Source: Erpobdella octoculata
Lineage: Eukaryota; Annelida; Clitellata; Hirudinida; Erpobdellidae
Length of the DNA stretch: 64,000 nt
Assembly (NCBI GenBank): GCA_963978895.1
Contig: OZ022241.1
Span: forward strand, 23,214,073-23,278,072
Reading direction: 5' to 3'
In this document: piece by piece, positions 41,834-54,493 of the stretch
Position numbering within the stretch: the stretch's first letter is position 1
Layout: the number at the start of each line of letters is the position of its first letter
Position numbers and translations under genes: made by a program
Notes under the pieces: model-generated
Seen by the model: only the letters and a program-made list of their open reading frames with translations
Databases searched by the model: none
Told to the model about the DNA's origin: nothing

Positions 41834-42006
41834 ACTACGGGTGTCTTGGCCTGGCTAGCCGGGGCACATTTCCGTCTTCGCATGCTACATCTACAACAAA
41901 AGAATTATGCCCCCAGAGCTCTTACCGAAAGGGGGGGGAGAATGATGAGCTCATCAATGGACTACAGGATGATGAACCGGCTTTTCCAAGGAACCCTGAT
42001 GGGGGT

Positions 42007-45000
42007 TTGCCCGCGTTGTGTGTGTGTGGAAAAAGCTTTAAGACAGTCCGAGGAATGAAAGTTCACAGAACAAAAATGGGATGTCTTTCCGCTTTTGTTC
42101 GCCGCCCATCATCTCTCAGTGCGGGCTCAGCTTCGTCGGCTCAAGAAGTTCCACAGATTGCTTTCGACGGAGGAAATGAATGTGTTTGTGGAAGAAGATT
42201 TAAGTCAATTCGCGGAATGAATGTTCATAAAACTAAAATGGGTTGTCAAACTGCTATCAATCAACGCTCTGCATCAACCAAGGAGGCAGGTAACACGTCT
42301 GACTACGCCGGGCCGGAAGCTAACCACAGCCCCGACAAAGTCTCCGATTCAGAAGCAGATGTAAATTCAGAACCCAAGACAAGAATTGAATTTCCGAAAG
42401 CAATTGACACTTCAGCTTGGTCAACATTAGACTTGGAGTTGACGAGATTACTCAAAGCCCAGTTGAGGGAGAATCCACAAATCGATATGAAAACCTTCTC
42501 AGAAATTATCTACAAAAAATGTTTTGATTCATTTGGTGTGGTCCAGAAAAACCCGGTTCACACGCATGCAGCAGTATCCAGACGGCAGAGAGAAATTGAA
42601 AAATTAAAGAAGGAGCGAAAGAAACTCAGGCGACAATGGAGAATCGCAGAGGGGGTCGAAAAAGTTGGTCTGTCTGAACTGTGGCGGGATGTAAAAAATC
42701 GGCTCCGGGCTCTCAGGGCTGCAGAAAGACTCCGGAAAAAGAAAAGTGAGCAAAAGAAAGCCAGATGCAAATTCATGGAAAATCCATTTTGCTTCGGAAA
42801 AAGTTTGCTGGATCCACCAAAATCTGGCACTCTTCGAGCGACAAAACAAGAATTAGATGAGCACTTCCGTTTGGCGTTCAAAGATCCTCTTAGCGATTCA
42901 GAGCTGCCGGAAAGAACCGATTTTCCCGAAGTACAGTTGCCGAAAGTGGCTTTCGACGGTGGAGAGATAAAGATGAATGAAGTATCTCAGTTTCTAAAAA
43001 AAACGAGGAACAAATCTGCCCCAGGTCCCAACGGCATTCCATATTTGTTATACAAGAGATGTCCAGGCGTGCAAAAGCTGCTCTACAACCGTTTAAAGAT
43101 TGCATGGCGATCTAGATGCGTAGATAGGGAATGGCAGAAGGCGGAGGGAGTTTTTATCCCCAAAGAAAAAGATTCGGTCAATATCAACCAATTCCGACCA
43201 ATCTCACTTTTGAACGTGGAGGGAAAAATATTTTTCGCTGTTCTGGCCAAGAGGCTCACGGATTTTGCAATTCGTAATGAGTACATTGACAGATCCGTGC
43301 AAAAAGGAGGAGTCCCCGGAGTACCGGGATGTATCGAGCACTCATCCATGATTTGGGAGGCCATCAAAAGAGCAAGACAAAACCAACTCAGCCTGCATGT
43401 GGTCTGGCTTGATTTAGCAAACGCGTACGGGACTGTTCGCCATCAATTGCTCTGGAAGACACTCAAAAGGCACAATGTTCCAGAATTCCTCATCGATGTT
43501 CTGCAACAGTATTTTCGCCGTTTTAGGCTACGTCTGTCAACATCGACGTGCTCCACAGAGTGGTTCAACTTGCGGGTCGGAATTGCTATGGGGTGTTCAA
43601 TTTCTCCCATCCTATTTGTTCTGGCTATGCAATTATTACTCGGTTCGATTGCATCTCGGGTTCAGGATGTTTACCTGGGAAAAGGAATTTTCATGCCATC
43701 AATAAAAGCCTTCATGGACGACACTACTCTTATCTTGAATCACTGCGGCGAAATGCGCCGTATTCTTCAAAATTTCAACGACTTGTTGTCCTGGTGTGGA
43801 ATGAAGTTCAAGCCAACCAAATCGAGAAGCCTTTCTTTGCGACATGGAGAGATTGATGGTTTTGTCTCATTCTCGGTGGCTGGTTGCGAAATCCCAACAA
43901 TCCAGCAAGAGCCTGTGAAAAGCTTATGAATATGGTACAACGTCTCCATGAATGATGTGAATCGGAGCAGCATCGTTCTGCAGGGCTTGGTTGAGGACTT
44001 GAGGAAAATCAATTCAACCGAGCTGCAGGGAAAGTTCAAGGTATGGCTGGTACAGTTTGTTTTGATACCGAGGTTGCTATGGCCATTAACAATCTATGAG
44101 ATATGTTTATCTCACGTGGAGCGAATGGAGAAGAAAATGAACTGCTGCATTCGGAAATGGCTAGGACTTCCACCGGCGTTAACAACTTTAGCTCTATACA
44201 GTAAGTCAGCTAAGTTAGCTCTTCCATTCAAGTCCCTAGTAGAAGAGTACAAGATTAGCAAGATACGGACACAGTTGATGCTGGACAACTCTTCAGACCC
44301 ATGTATCGTGAATGTGGGCCCATCAGTTGGATCGGGAAAAGGCTGGACTGCAGGGAGGGACATCCGTGAAGCCGAGGGATCTTTGCAATGGTCTGAAAAG
44401 CTCGGAGCAGTGCAACCGGGACGGCTCGGTCTGGGTTGGTTCCATCATGTGTGGTGGTCTAAGGCCTCGTCGCAGGAAAGGACAAACCTGATTATTCAAA
44501 ACAGAAGGCGAGCAATGGAGTTGGAAAGAGTGCAGTTAGGTGCTCAGATGTCGCAACAGGGCGATTGGACTAGATGGGAGGCGGCAGTTCAACATTCGAT
44601 GACATGGAATGATTTGTGGCGTTACTCGCCCATCCGCCTATCTTTTGTGATTAGAGCGATGTATGATCAACTGCCGACAGCTTCGAACTTAGTGAAGTGG
44701 GGAAAGCTTGAAAATGAAGCCTGCAAGCTGTGTGAGAAAACAGAAACTCTGATTCATATTCTCTCATGTTGTCCGTATGCTTTGGCAAAGGGAAGATACA
44801 CGTGGCGCCACAATGAGGTTCTAAGAGAGATACTGGGCATTATCAAGGAGAACTGCAGACTAGCCAATTCGATGCAGTTGTGCCCCAGAAGAAAAGTTTA
44901 TTTCTTGAGAGAAGGCTTGCAGCACTTGGGCCGCAGAAAGGCAAGTACGAGAAGAGAATCGTTGCTTGATGCGGCAAATGACTGGAGGATATCAGCAGAC

Positions 45001-45423
45001 TTAAAAGATGAAGACTGCTTTCCGGAATTGGTTCGCAGCAGCGGATTGAGACCGGACATTGCCATTTTTTCCAGTTTGGCCAAGACGTTGCTGTTCATCG
45101 AATTGACAGTGCCATGGGAAAGCAACATGGAAGCCTCAAATATCTTGAAAGAAGAGCGTTACAGAATCCTTGCCCAAGATTTGGAGCGTGCGGGATATAG
45201 AGTCGAGATTTTTCCAGTTGAAGTAGGCGCCAGGGGTTTAGCCGGTCGCTCACTCGTCAAATTGCTTGTGGCTCTTGGAATGTCGGGTCGGAAAAAAACT
45301 CAAGCTATCAAGAAAATAGCTGAAAGAGCAGAAACAGCTTCTTTTTGGATATGGATGCAAAGGAATGAAAAAGGAGATAATAAATTTAAACAGCCACTTC
45401 TGGCTTCCGTACAACAGTGTTAG
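42007..45423 (+). pseudogene. RLE family 1 ORF in unit B, one premature stop
   Basis: Same architecture as the copy 1 protein: two C-x-C-x12-H-x5-C fingers, basic helix, RT with FMDD, CCHC knuckle and RLE (RPDIAIF, FIELTVPWE). The frame is open from before the fingers to a TGA at 43927-43929, where copy 1 reads KSLGRWYNV and this copy reads KSL-stop-IWY. It then continues in the same frame to 45423. A four-residue deletion (VLEPIH-type segment) lies between the fingers. A single nonsense site indicates recent inactivation. The first codon used is TTG, equivalent to the copy 1 start. Confidence 0.88.
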
Positions 45424-45942
45424 CTCCTCCTTTGTTTACAAGTTCAGGGACGAAGTCGCGTTATGGCTGCCGGCGAAAGTTTCGGTTGTTTGCTATAGAA
45501 GGAAAGTTGCTGGCGTTTAGAAAATAATCGAAACAATGTTTCCTGCCATTATGGTTTGTGGTGTTTCTCGTTTGGTGAAAGTGATGGCATGGCTCGAAGT
45601 TCCGGAGGTGAATGTTTCTTTCGGTATCGGAATCTGGCGGTTTGGTGGATGCTACAGTTATTACATGCTCAAGTTCCGGCGTTTGAAAGACAGTTTTTCA
45701 TCTTGTTACAGTTGCTTGACGGTTTCAAAATGACTTCTTGGTTCTGGTACTTTGAAGATTTGCCGGTTATCTGGTTCTGGTCGGAAACGGCATGTGATAC
45801 ACAAATTTCGTCAGGGGGCGGCCGTCTGATCAACGGTCGTGGCCCGCCCTCCCGTGGTAGCGTCAGGAAAAGGGCCGAAACGCTGGGAGGGTCTTCCTCT
45901 GAAGACCTCTGACGAACTTGCTCGAAGAAGAGTTTTCACACA

Positions 45943-46032
45943 CATACATACATACATACATACATACATACATACATACATACATACATACATACATACA
46001 TACATACATACATACATACATACATACATACA
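45943..46032. repeat. (CATA)n
   Basis: Tract at the 3' end of the tandem array. Confidence 0.97.
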
Positions 46033-46035
46033 AGC

Positions 46036-46300
46036 ATGGGTGGATGGACGGATGGATGGATGGATGGACGGATGGACGGACGGACGGATGGACGGACGGA
46101 CGGACGGACGGATGGATGGATGGATGGATGGATGGATGGATGGATGGATGGATGGATGGATGGATGGATGTATGGATGGATGGATGGATGGATTGATGGG
46201 TTGATGGGTTGATAGACCAGTAAAGCGACCGGGAGCGGGAAAACGACCGAGAGCGGGAAAGCAACGGGGTACGGAAAGCGACCGGGGCGGGAAAGCTAGT
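46036..46300. repeat. (GGAT)n/(GGAC)n minisatellite and inverted GC-rich ~18-bp repeat
   Basis: 46036-46210 is GGAT/GGAC. 46213-46300 holds units of the type GCGACCGGGAGCGGGAAA, the reverse of the 28776 repeat, ending at AAGCTAGTATAG. Confidence 0.88.
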
Positions 46301-47618
46301 ATAGTATAAATGTCTAAATTTTCGAAAACAGATAGAGACGGTAATGAATCCAAAAAATAGAATTGAAGTAGTATTCCGATGTGGTGGTCTCTAAAATAAG
46401 TACTAGAACTGTTCTGAGCTATAGCTTTTTCACATAGATACTTGTGTGTCTTTCTATTAGAGTGAAAGAGATCGATAATTGTATATTCTGTATGCTTGAA
46501 TATGTTTGTATGCTTGTATATTTTCTGTGCTTGTATAATTTTGTATGCTTTTAAAAATTGTATACATCTTTATTTATTATGTTGGCGTATATCTGCAATC
46601 TTGTATGACTTTGTATGCCTGAGAGACTTGTAATATTACAAAAGCTTCTAAATTATTTTTCTTAGAACAACGCTGGTGAGAATGAACGTTCAATTTAGAA
46701 AATTGCATCCCAGATCTGTTACACGTGACTTCTCATGTTAAATAAATTTTCAATAATTCTATATAAACATTTTTTCGTGCTCAGCTCCTTATTGCCTACA
46801 TACATAGCTCTTCAAATAATACTCGTTTCCCCCAACATAAATTGATTATGTTTTTCAAAAATAATCCTAACAGCGAGACGTGGAAAACGTTGAAGAATAC
46901 TTTAGCGACCGAAATTTTTCACTCACTAATTAACCATATTTATTACTAAAACTTCTACAAAATCTACAGCCGTATTACGAACAGTACCCAGCCCCTATCC
47001 TTTTTGGGAGGGAGAGAAAACTTTATTAATAAAGAACGATTACGTTGTTTCTATAATATTTTCAATTTAATAAATTATTTTTAAAATATTTTGTTTTAAA
47101 CTGTCAATAGGTAATCCAATATTAAATGAATGAAAAACATTATTTAATAGCACCGGTCAAATAACAAAAAGTCAGAACATCGGAAAGATATAAAAGATTA
47201 CTAACCAGACAATTTCTGTATTGATGAAATTTATTACAGATCTTTGGTAAAATCCAAGCAGATTATAATTAGTGACATCTTTAGTATCATTATCAGGATC
47301 ATCCAATGCACGTGTCGTAAAAATAATTCATCAGAAAACTCCAGACGTCATATTTTCGAACTCAACAACAATAAATTGTACAATACAACTATATATTTCA
47401 AATATTAAATAGAATATATTTTTAGGCTATTCCAAATATTGGGAAGAGACATTTGCCGATTTTATATTTATATATGATTTTAAATATAATTTCTGCAATC
47501 ATTGTTACGATGCAAATTGAGGGAACGAGAGAAGCGTGTTCATAACTACTTCAAACATGGAAATTGCTCGCTCTAATTTTGTGTAGGATGGTAGAATTAA
47601 GTGTTGTGTGAGTATGGG

Positions 47619-47701
<83 letters not shown>

Positions 47702-49864
47702 AATTATTATAAATATTTTCGAGCACATTTTTAATTAATTTTTGAATTGTATTTACTTTGAGTAATTTAAATAATACAAAATACAAATGCTTCAGCAGCT
47801 CTAGAGGGATGATTAGGTTCAAGTCGCGGTTCAAGTTTCTGCATAATATCTTTTATCAGACCAGGAGCACAAATCTGTTGTAACTCTTATAAACCAAAAA
47901 TGAACCTTTTACTGGTCTCACTCCATACTGAAAATAAAGCTCGGTAGACATATTTTTCAAAAGTTCTGTCCGTAAAAAACTTAAAATCCTGGCTTAGGCT
48001 CGTTGTTTGAATTAATAATTTAACATATAAACTAAATTACACAGGGACATACGCAAATCTTATGCTGCGAAATATTCAAATTACATTTCAATGGTAGATA
48101 TTAAACGCTGTCCTGAGAGAGGAACAAGTAAATTAAAAACGAATTTTTAAAACCCAATGCTTTTATATGTAATTAAAACACAAATTTTGCAATCAATTTT
48201 TTCTTATAATTATAATTATTTAATTATAATTATTTATAATTTTATAATAATTTATAATAATTTATAATTTATATTATTTATAATAATTTATAATTTATAA
48301 TAATTATAATTATTATAATTTTTTCTTCCCATATAAAAATGAAATTAATTAAAATTAACTAAATTAATTGACTTATTGTAAAACTAATAATTGAATATTG
48401 CATTATCTTCTATTTTGAGCATGTATGCAAAATTTGAAAAAAATCTATCATCAGGAAGTGTCTCAAAAATTGAATTACAAGACTTGAAACAGACAGAGAA
48501 ACAGAAAGACAAACAGAGACGACGACTCTGGCGAATGAATTAGAATTGAAACAGACAAACAGAGACGACGAGTAGATAAAAGCATTGTAGAAAAATCCGG
48601 AGAGAATTCGGGAAGAAGAAATGTCCGGTGGAAATATCCGCGATGAAATGTTCGGAAGAAAGCAAACTGCGTGCTTAGAAGAGTGGAAACAAGACATAAG
48701 CTTTTTTTATTTACGTGACGGACTATTGTCACGTTAAGTACCTTTCTTAAACCCGAAAGATGAAGAAACAAAATCAAATAAAAACCAAATATTGCAATAA
48801 TGTCGATTTAATTTGTTATAGAAAATTTAAAACACTGAAAGTAAAATTCTAAAATGGGGAGAATATCCTACCCCGAGCACTAGCAGATCTTGCAAAAATA
48901 AAAAGTAGCCGACATACATCTGTGTCACGTATTTGGCGTGCACTTGCCGCAGAAAAAAATAAGAGGGTGTCAAATAGAGGTGTCTTGCCGACAGATTACT
49001 TTCGACACAGGCTGCATAGTCTAATTAGGAGTGGGGTGAAAACCTTTTTACCATAAGCAATGTAATATATTTTGTAATATATTTTAGCCCCAAATTGTTT
49101 TAAAAAAATGCAAACGATAATTGTACATTATAGGCACTGTCGAAATTCATCAGTTGCTTTGTTGTGGTCCAAGTCAATATTTTTACTCATAAAAAATTTG
49201 CTAAGGCCATTTAGCGGGTCTCAGTTTTTGTAGGATTTTCGGCTGGATAATTAGACCCGTTAGATTGTCTGGCTGTCATTCTGGGCAACTCGATTTTGTC
49301 TTCGTTGAGTGATGTTGCCCTTTCAAAAATACTACAAAAATTTCTCCATCTCCAAGCTAATGAAGGATGGAAATGCAGCATTAACACCCTCAACTGAGTT
49401 CGGGGTGTAATAACCACGGTGCTGGAGATAGTCGTACTTTATAGTGATTGTTATTGTAACTTTGTAACCTTCGTTAATACTAGGGCTGTGACGGTATGGA
49501 TTTTTGCCAGTACCAGTACCGGTATGTAAAAAGGCCAAGGGTAGGCTGACTTATAGACAGATCAACAAAACAACAGCTTTGAATAAATGCAAGTTTATTG
49601 AAGAATTGATGAATTTAGAACACGAATTAATAATATTATACAGAGCAAGAGCTGCACAGGTCTACACCTTAAGAGAAACACACACATCACTGGTTTGAAA
49701 TGTTGCCTTAAATACTACGAATCGCCACGTGGTACAAATCTACCACACCTCATTGGTTAAGTTAATCGATACAAAAACGAAAACCAAAAATTGATGCAAT
49801 AGCGATGCAAACTCACAAACCACAAATAGAAACTTCTTAAAAATGTTTGGGACGTTTAAATATT
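46301..49864. other. Quiet AT-rich region
   Basis: I see no gene. Contents: weak TTGTATGCTTG repeats (46480-46620), a (CT)n block (47621-47699), and a TTATAATAAT-rich block with many small palindromes (48200-48320). AGGGCTGTGACGGTATGG near 49483 could start a small DNA transposon, but no partner end was found. The short open frames are low-complexity. Confidence 0.55.
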
Positions 49865-50843
49865 CAGTGTTGTTCGGTAACGAAGTAAAAGTAACGCGTT
49901 ACTTTACTTAAGTACATCAGACGTACTTTTTGCCTGTAACGGAGTACAGATTATTTTCAGTACTTTTTACTTGTAACGAAGTAATATTTTCGGATTTACT
50001 TTTACTTCGTTACTTTTCTAGGACAAACCGTTACAAAGTACTGTACAAAATTAATAAAACGACATAAAGTCTAAATCGATGTTGTATTAATTATCTATGA
50101 TTATTAACGTATGCATTTTCGAACCCCATTTTACTTTTATGTTAGTAGTTAGTAGTATTGAAGCTTGTGGGTGGAGCTAAGATTTTCGCGGTCATACTTG
50201 TTTTGGTGTACAATAGATTGTTCGAGATTACCTACTATGGAATCTTCTAAAGGAGCGAAGGTGGCGATGATAGGCGCGTAACAACAATGAACTTAATAAA
50301 GAACGCCCATGGCCATATTTAGTTAAAATGTTCAGATTTCTAAAACGTTCAGGTTCACATGCTTGCTGGGCAAACCTAAAGTAAAGTAATTATGTGTTTA
50401 GCATTCCACAATTCTCCGTCAAACTTGAAGAAACACGTGATACGCGTGCATTCAGCGCATGTATCGAAATACGAAAAATTGACAAAAAGGTACGTAAAAA
50501 TAGAATTTTTTCATTAGTTTGCGTGTTACCAATTAGTTTATCAGTTTTATCAACGCAGTAGCGTTTGAAAGACAATGGAATTATGATAAAATAGAGTTAG
50601 ATGATTGGAAAAGGCGTTGTGAAAGAAAAATGAAAATGAATGAAAAATGACGAATAACCATTACAAAAAGCGGCTTCAGTACTTTTACTTTTTACTTTAA
50701 AAGTAACTTTAAAGTTCTGTTACTTTTTACTTTTACTTAAGTACATTTTTTAGCAAATACTTTTACTTTTACTTAAGTAACTTTTTGAGGCGTTACTTGT
50801 ACTTTTACTTAAGTACTGAAACACAGTACTTTTTCCAACACTG
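49865..50843. mobile_element. Non-autonomous hAT transposon with perfect 8-bp target duplication
   Basis: It starts CAGTGTTG (49865) and ends CAACACTG (50843), perfect 8-bp inverted termini of a common hAT type. It is flanked by TAAATATT at 49857-49864 and again at 50844-50851. Both subterminal regions are dense in GTAACG/AAGTAC...TTACTTT motifs typical of this group. The 979-bp interior has no transposase. Confidence 0.88.
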
Positions 50844-50851
50844 TAAATATT

Positions 50852-51144
50852 CAATCATACACACCCTACGTAAAAATCTTATAGAATTAACAAATTATCA
50901 GATAGCTAGAAGTAATAATATCCGATCGACTAGAAAGTATGATGCAATACTGATGCAATATATACGTGTCGCCTTCTGATTGGCTGTGAGTGAACACGCG
51001 ACACGCGCTAGAAAGTAGAGATGTCTATGTTAGAAATAATTAGGTAATAATTATAATACACAAAATTACCAAATTGACACTAGAACACGTCACCTAAATC
51101 TTAACTAATATATAAATATCCATAACATACATATACTTGATTTA
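50852..51144. other. No recognisable gene
   Basis: Mixed AT-rich sequence between the hAT element and the transposase relic. Confidence 0.5.
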
Positions 51145-51460
51145 TCACAAAATAATTTGGTCACTATTTGTACCGACAGACATATTACAATATTTTTGTT
51201 CAATATGTAAAATTGCCACACTGTTTGGACGTTTTTGGCCCATTGTACTCCGTAAATATGTTTTAATGCGTCTGAGCGCGCTGAATGAACGTTCGGCAGA
51301 ACAAGATAGGGCTGGAATTGCGGCCAAAATATTAGCAACTTGATTGAAAACTGGTAGAAGAACATGAAGGTTATTGTTGTAAAGTATTGAAACAACATCG
51401 GCGGCGGCTGCTTGTGAACCTGCTTTAGGAGTGTGATCAGTGAGAAACCAGTGAGATTAC
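51145..51460 (-). pseudogene. hAT transposase C-terminal remnant
   Basis: The minus strand reads DVVSILYNNNLHVLLPVFNQ, IPALSCSAERSFSALRRIKT and YLRSTMGQ. This is the C-terminal hAT dimerisation region in its usual order (SCSAERSFSALRRIKTYLRSTM). About 105 codons are open, ending at 51145. No N-terminal DNA-binding or catalytic part is seen. It is unlikely to belong to the neighbouring 49865-50843 element, which lies outside its ends. Confidence 0.85.
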
Positions 51461-51959
51461 CTTTTCTATCTTAAGCAAGTCGTGATCAAGTCCATACCGC
51501 GAGGCAATTTTTTTGATAGTGTTCGTCCAATGCATAAGATTTGAGAATGACAGATCCTAGTGAGCACCACTAGTGAGTGCTTTTCATTTCTGGTTGCTGT
51601 GGCTGTTTTCTTGGCTTTTATCACGTCGACAGTTTTTTCCTGCAAATATCTGCTGAGACTTTTTGTGTGTGATAGTATCATTTTTAACACAACCAGCCCA
51701 AACAAAAAATCAAACTCACATATTGCAGTCAGTTATTGTTGTGGTTTATTTAACTTCTTGTCATAAAAATAATAAAGTTGGACATAAAGTGTTATTCACA
51801 GTTAGATTAGATAGTAGAAAATTAATAATGATAGTGGGAGAAATGTGGAGTAAGAAGTTGAAGTAAAAAAAATAAATAAACAAAAATAAAAATAAAAAAT
51901 AAATATTTACATAAACATTCAAGTTTATCAAGACATAAAAATATTTACACACAGGTTTA
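51461..51959. other. No recognisable gene
   Basis: AT-rich sequence with (A)n/(AAAT)-type runs at 51864-51905. The runs may be the 3' tail of the minus-strand LINE fragment that follows. Confidence 0.5.
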
Positions 51960-52440
51960 TATAGATTAATAAAATCGAAAGAGTGTTTTCCAGAGTTTTT
52001 TCAAATTAGATCTGGTTCATTTAGTGTGATCCAGTTAAAGATGTGGTCTTGGCATTTTGGGTTGTTTAGGATGGTTCCGATGTCAATGTCTATGTACTTG
52101 TTTCAGTATTTTTTTTATTTTCTGATGGAGGGGTACCCTTGTTCTGCTGCTTGTAAGGAAGTGCTTGGCGGTCTCCGGTTCCTGACATGTGTCACAGAAA
52201 CCTGTGCTGTGTTTCCCGTAGACTTTGAGGTTGGAGTTTAGCAGGGTGCAGTTGAGTCGGAGCCTGGAAATGATGGCTTCTTTTTTTCTATTCTTGTCTT
52301 GGATATGCGAGTGGTAGGACGGCTGGGGATTTAGTTTTCTGTGATGGCTGTTCTGATACAAGTTTGCCAAATTGCTTTCCATTCTTCAAATGTTTTGTTT
52401 TTATGATATTACGAATATACGTTTATACATATATACGTTT
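51960..52440 (-). pseudogene. LINE C-terminal fragment (RNase H-type LINE relative)
   Basis: Minus-strand codons 52382-52083 read NPQPSYHSHIQDKNRKKEAI, ISRLRLNCTLLNSNLKV and FCDTCQEPETAKHFLT. This is the end of an RNH-type LINE ORF: a KNRKKEAIISRLRLN block and a CxxC...H motif, parallel to RKKEVIISRLRLG and CETCGTEETIEHW in the LINE at 2277-5170. Only the last ~100 residues plus 3' UTR remain. Confidence 0.72.
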
Positions 52441-52479
52441 TGGGATCGTGATCATTTGTCAAAGTAAGCAAGGCCGTTA

Positions 52480-54249
52480 TCCTATTTGTTCTGGCTATGC
52501 AATTATTGCTCGGTTCGATTGCATCTCGGGTTCAGGATGTTTACCTGGGAAAAGGAATTTTCATGCCGTCGATAAAAGCCTTCATGGGCGACACTACTCT
52601 TATCTTGAATCACTGCGGCGAAATGCGTCGTATTCTTTAAAATTTCAACAACTTGTTGTCTTGGTGTGGAATGAAGTTCAAGCCAACCAAATCGAAAAGT
52701 CTTTCTTTGCGACATGGAGAGATTGATGGTTTTGTCTCATTCTCGGTGGCTGGTTGCGAGATCCCAACAATCCAGCAAGAGCCTGTGAAAAGCTTGGGAA
52801 GATGGTACAACGTCTCCATGAATGATGTGAATCAGAGCAACATCGTTCTGCAGGGCTTGATTGAGGACCTGACGAAAATCAATTCAATCGAGCTGCAGGG
52901 AAAGTTCAAGGTATGGCTGGTACAGTTTGTTTTGATACCGAGGTTGCTATGGCCATTAACCATCTATGAGATTTGTTTATCTCACGGGGAGCAAATGGAA
53001 AAGAAAATAAACTGTGGGGAAAACTTGAAAATGAAGCCTGCAAGCTGTGTGAGAAAACAGAAACTCTGATTCATATTCTCTCATGTTGTCCGTATGCTTT
53101 GGCAAAGGAAAGATACACGTGGCGCCACAATGAGGTTCTAAGAGAGATACTGGCCATTATCAAGGAAAACTGCAAACTAGCCAATTCGATGCAGTTGTGT
53201 CCCAGAAAAAAGTTTATTTCTTGAGAAAAGGCTTGCAGCACTTGGGCCGCAGAAAGGCAAGTACGAGAAGAGAATCGTTGCTTGATGCGGCAAACGACTG
53301 GAGGATATCAGCAGACTTAAAAGATGAAGACTGCTTTCCGGAATTGGTTCGCAGCAGCGGATTGAGACCGGACATTGTCATTTTTTCCAGTTTGGCCAAG
53401 ACGTTGCTGTTCATCGAACTATCAGTGCCATGGGAAAGCAACATGGAAGCCTTAAATATCTTGGAAGAAGAACGTTACAGAATCCTTGCACAAGATTTGG
53501 AGCGTGCGGGATATAGAGTCGAGATTTTTCCAGTTGAAGTAGGTGCCAGGGGCTTAGCCGGTCGCTCACTCGTCAAATTGCTTGTGGCTCTCGGAATGCC
53601 AGGTCGGAAAAAAAACTCAAACTATCAAGAAAATAGCTGAAAGAGCAGAAACAGCTTCTTTTTGGATATGGATGCAAAGGAATGAAAAAGGAGATAATAA
53701 ATTTAAACAGCCACTTTTGGTCGTACGACAGTATTAGCTCCTCCTTTGTTTACAAGTTCAGGGACGAAGTCGCGTTATGGCTGCCGGCGAAAGTTTCGGT
53801 TGTTTGCAATAGAAGGAAAGTTTATAGCGTTTAGAAAATAATCGAAACAATGTTCCCTGCCATTATGGTTTGTGGTGTTTCTGGTTTGGTGAAGGTGGTG
53901 GCATGGCTCGAAGTTCCGGAGGTGAATATTTCTTTTGGTCTCGGAATCTGGCGGTTTGGTGGATACTAAAGTTACTACATGCTCAAGTTCCGGCGTTTGA
54001 AAGACAGTTTCTCATCTTGTTACAGTTGCTTGACGGTTTCAAAATGACTTCTTGGTTCTGGTAATTGGAAGATGTGCCGGTTATCTGGTTCTGGTCGGAA
54101 ACGGCATGTGATACACAAATTTCGTCAGGGGCGGCCGTCTGATCAACGGCTGTGGCCCGGCCTCCCATGGTAGCGTCAGAAAAAAGGCCGAAACGCTAGG
54201 AGGGTCTTCCTCTGAAAACCTCTGACGAACTTGCTCGAAGAAGTGTTTT
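52480..54249 (+). pseudogene. RLE family 1, copy C: 5'-truncated, internal deletion
   Basis: It begins inside RT motif B (ATCCTATTTGTTCTGG). The FMDD site is mutated to FMGD (TTCATGGGCGAC). A stop and small frameshifts follow. About 560 bp is lost near 53015, joining KKINCG to the CCHC knuckle. The endonuclease part (RPDIVIFSSLAKTLLFIE, LSVPWESNME) is well preserved apart from frame slips in A-runs (~53208 and ~53610). The 3' UTR with the pseudoknot element (54131-54200) ends TTTTCACA before (CATA)n. Non-functional. Confidence 0.87.
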
Positions 54250-54493
54250 CACATACATACATTCATACATACATACATACATACATACATACATACATAC
54301 ATACATACATACATACATACATACATACATACATACATACATACATACATACATACATACATACATACATACATACATACATACATACATACATACATAC
54401 ATACATACATACATACATACATACATACATACACACATACATACATACATACATACATACATACATACATACATACATACATACATACATACA
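54250..54493. repeat. (CATA)n
   Basis: About 240 bp between RLE family 1 copy C and RLE family 2 copy E. Confidence 0.97.

Larger units (their letters stand above)
41726..45942 (+). mobile_element. RLE family 1, unit B: full-length element
   Basis: The best view of a whole family 1 element. The 5' end begins CATTTCATGGGCATTAGCC right after unit A's TTTTCACACA. The hairpin array is at 41757-41833, the coding region at 42007-45423 and the 3' UTR to 45942, ending TTTTCACACA before (CATA)n. Length is about 4.2 kb. Confidence 0.88.

Noticed and set aside
54250..54493. Regular short repeat resembling a CRISPR array
   Set aside because: It is an uninterrupted tetranucleotide repeat with no unique spacers, in a eukaryotic setting.
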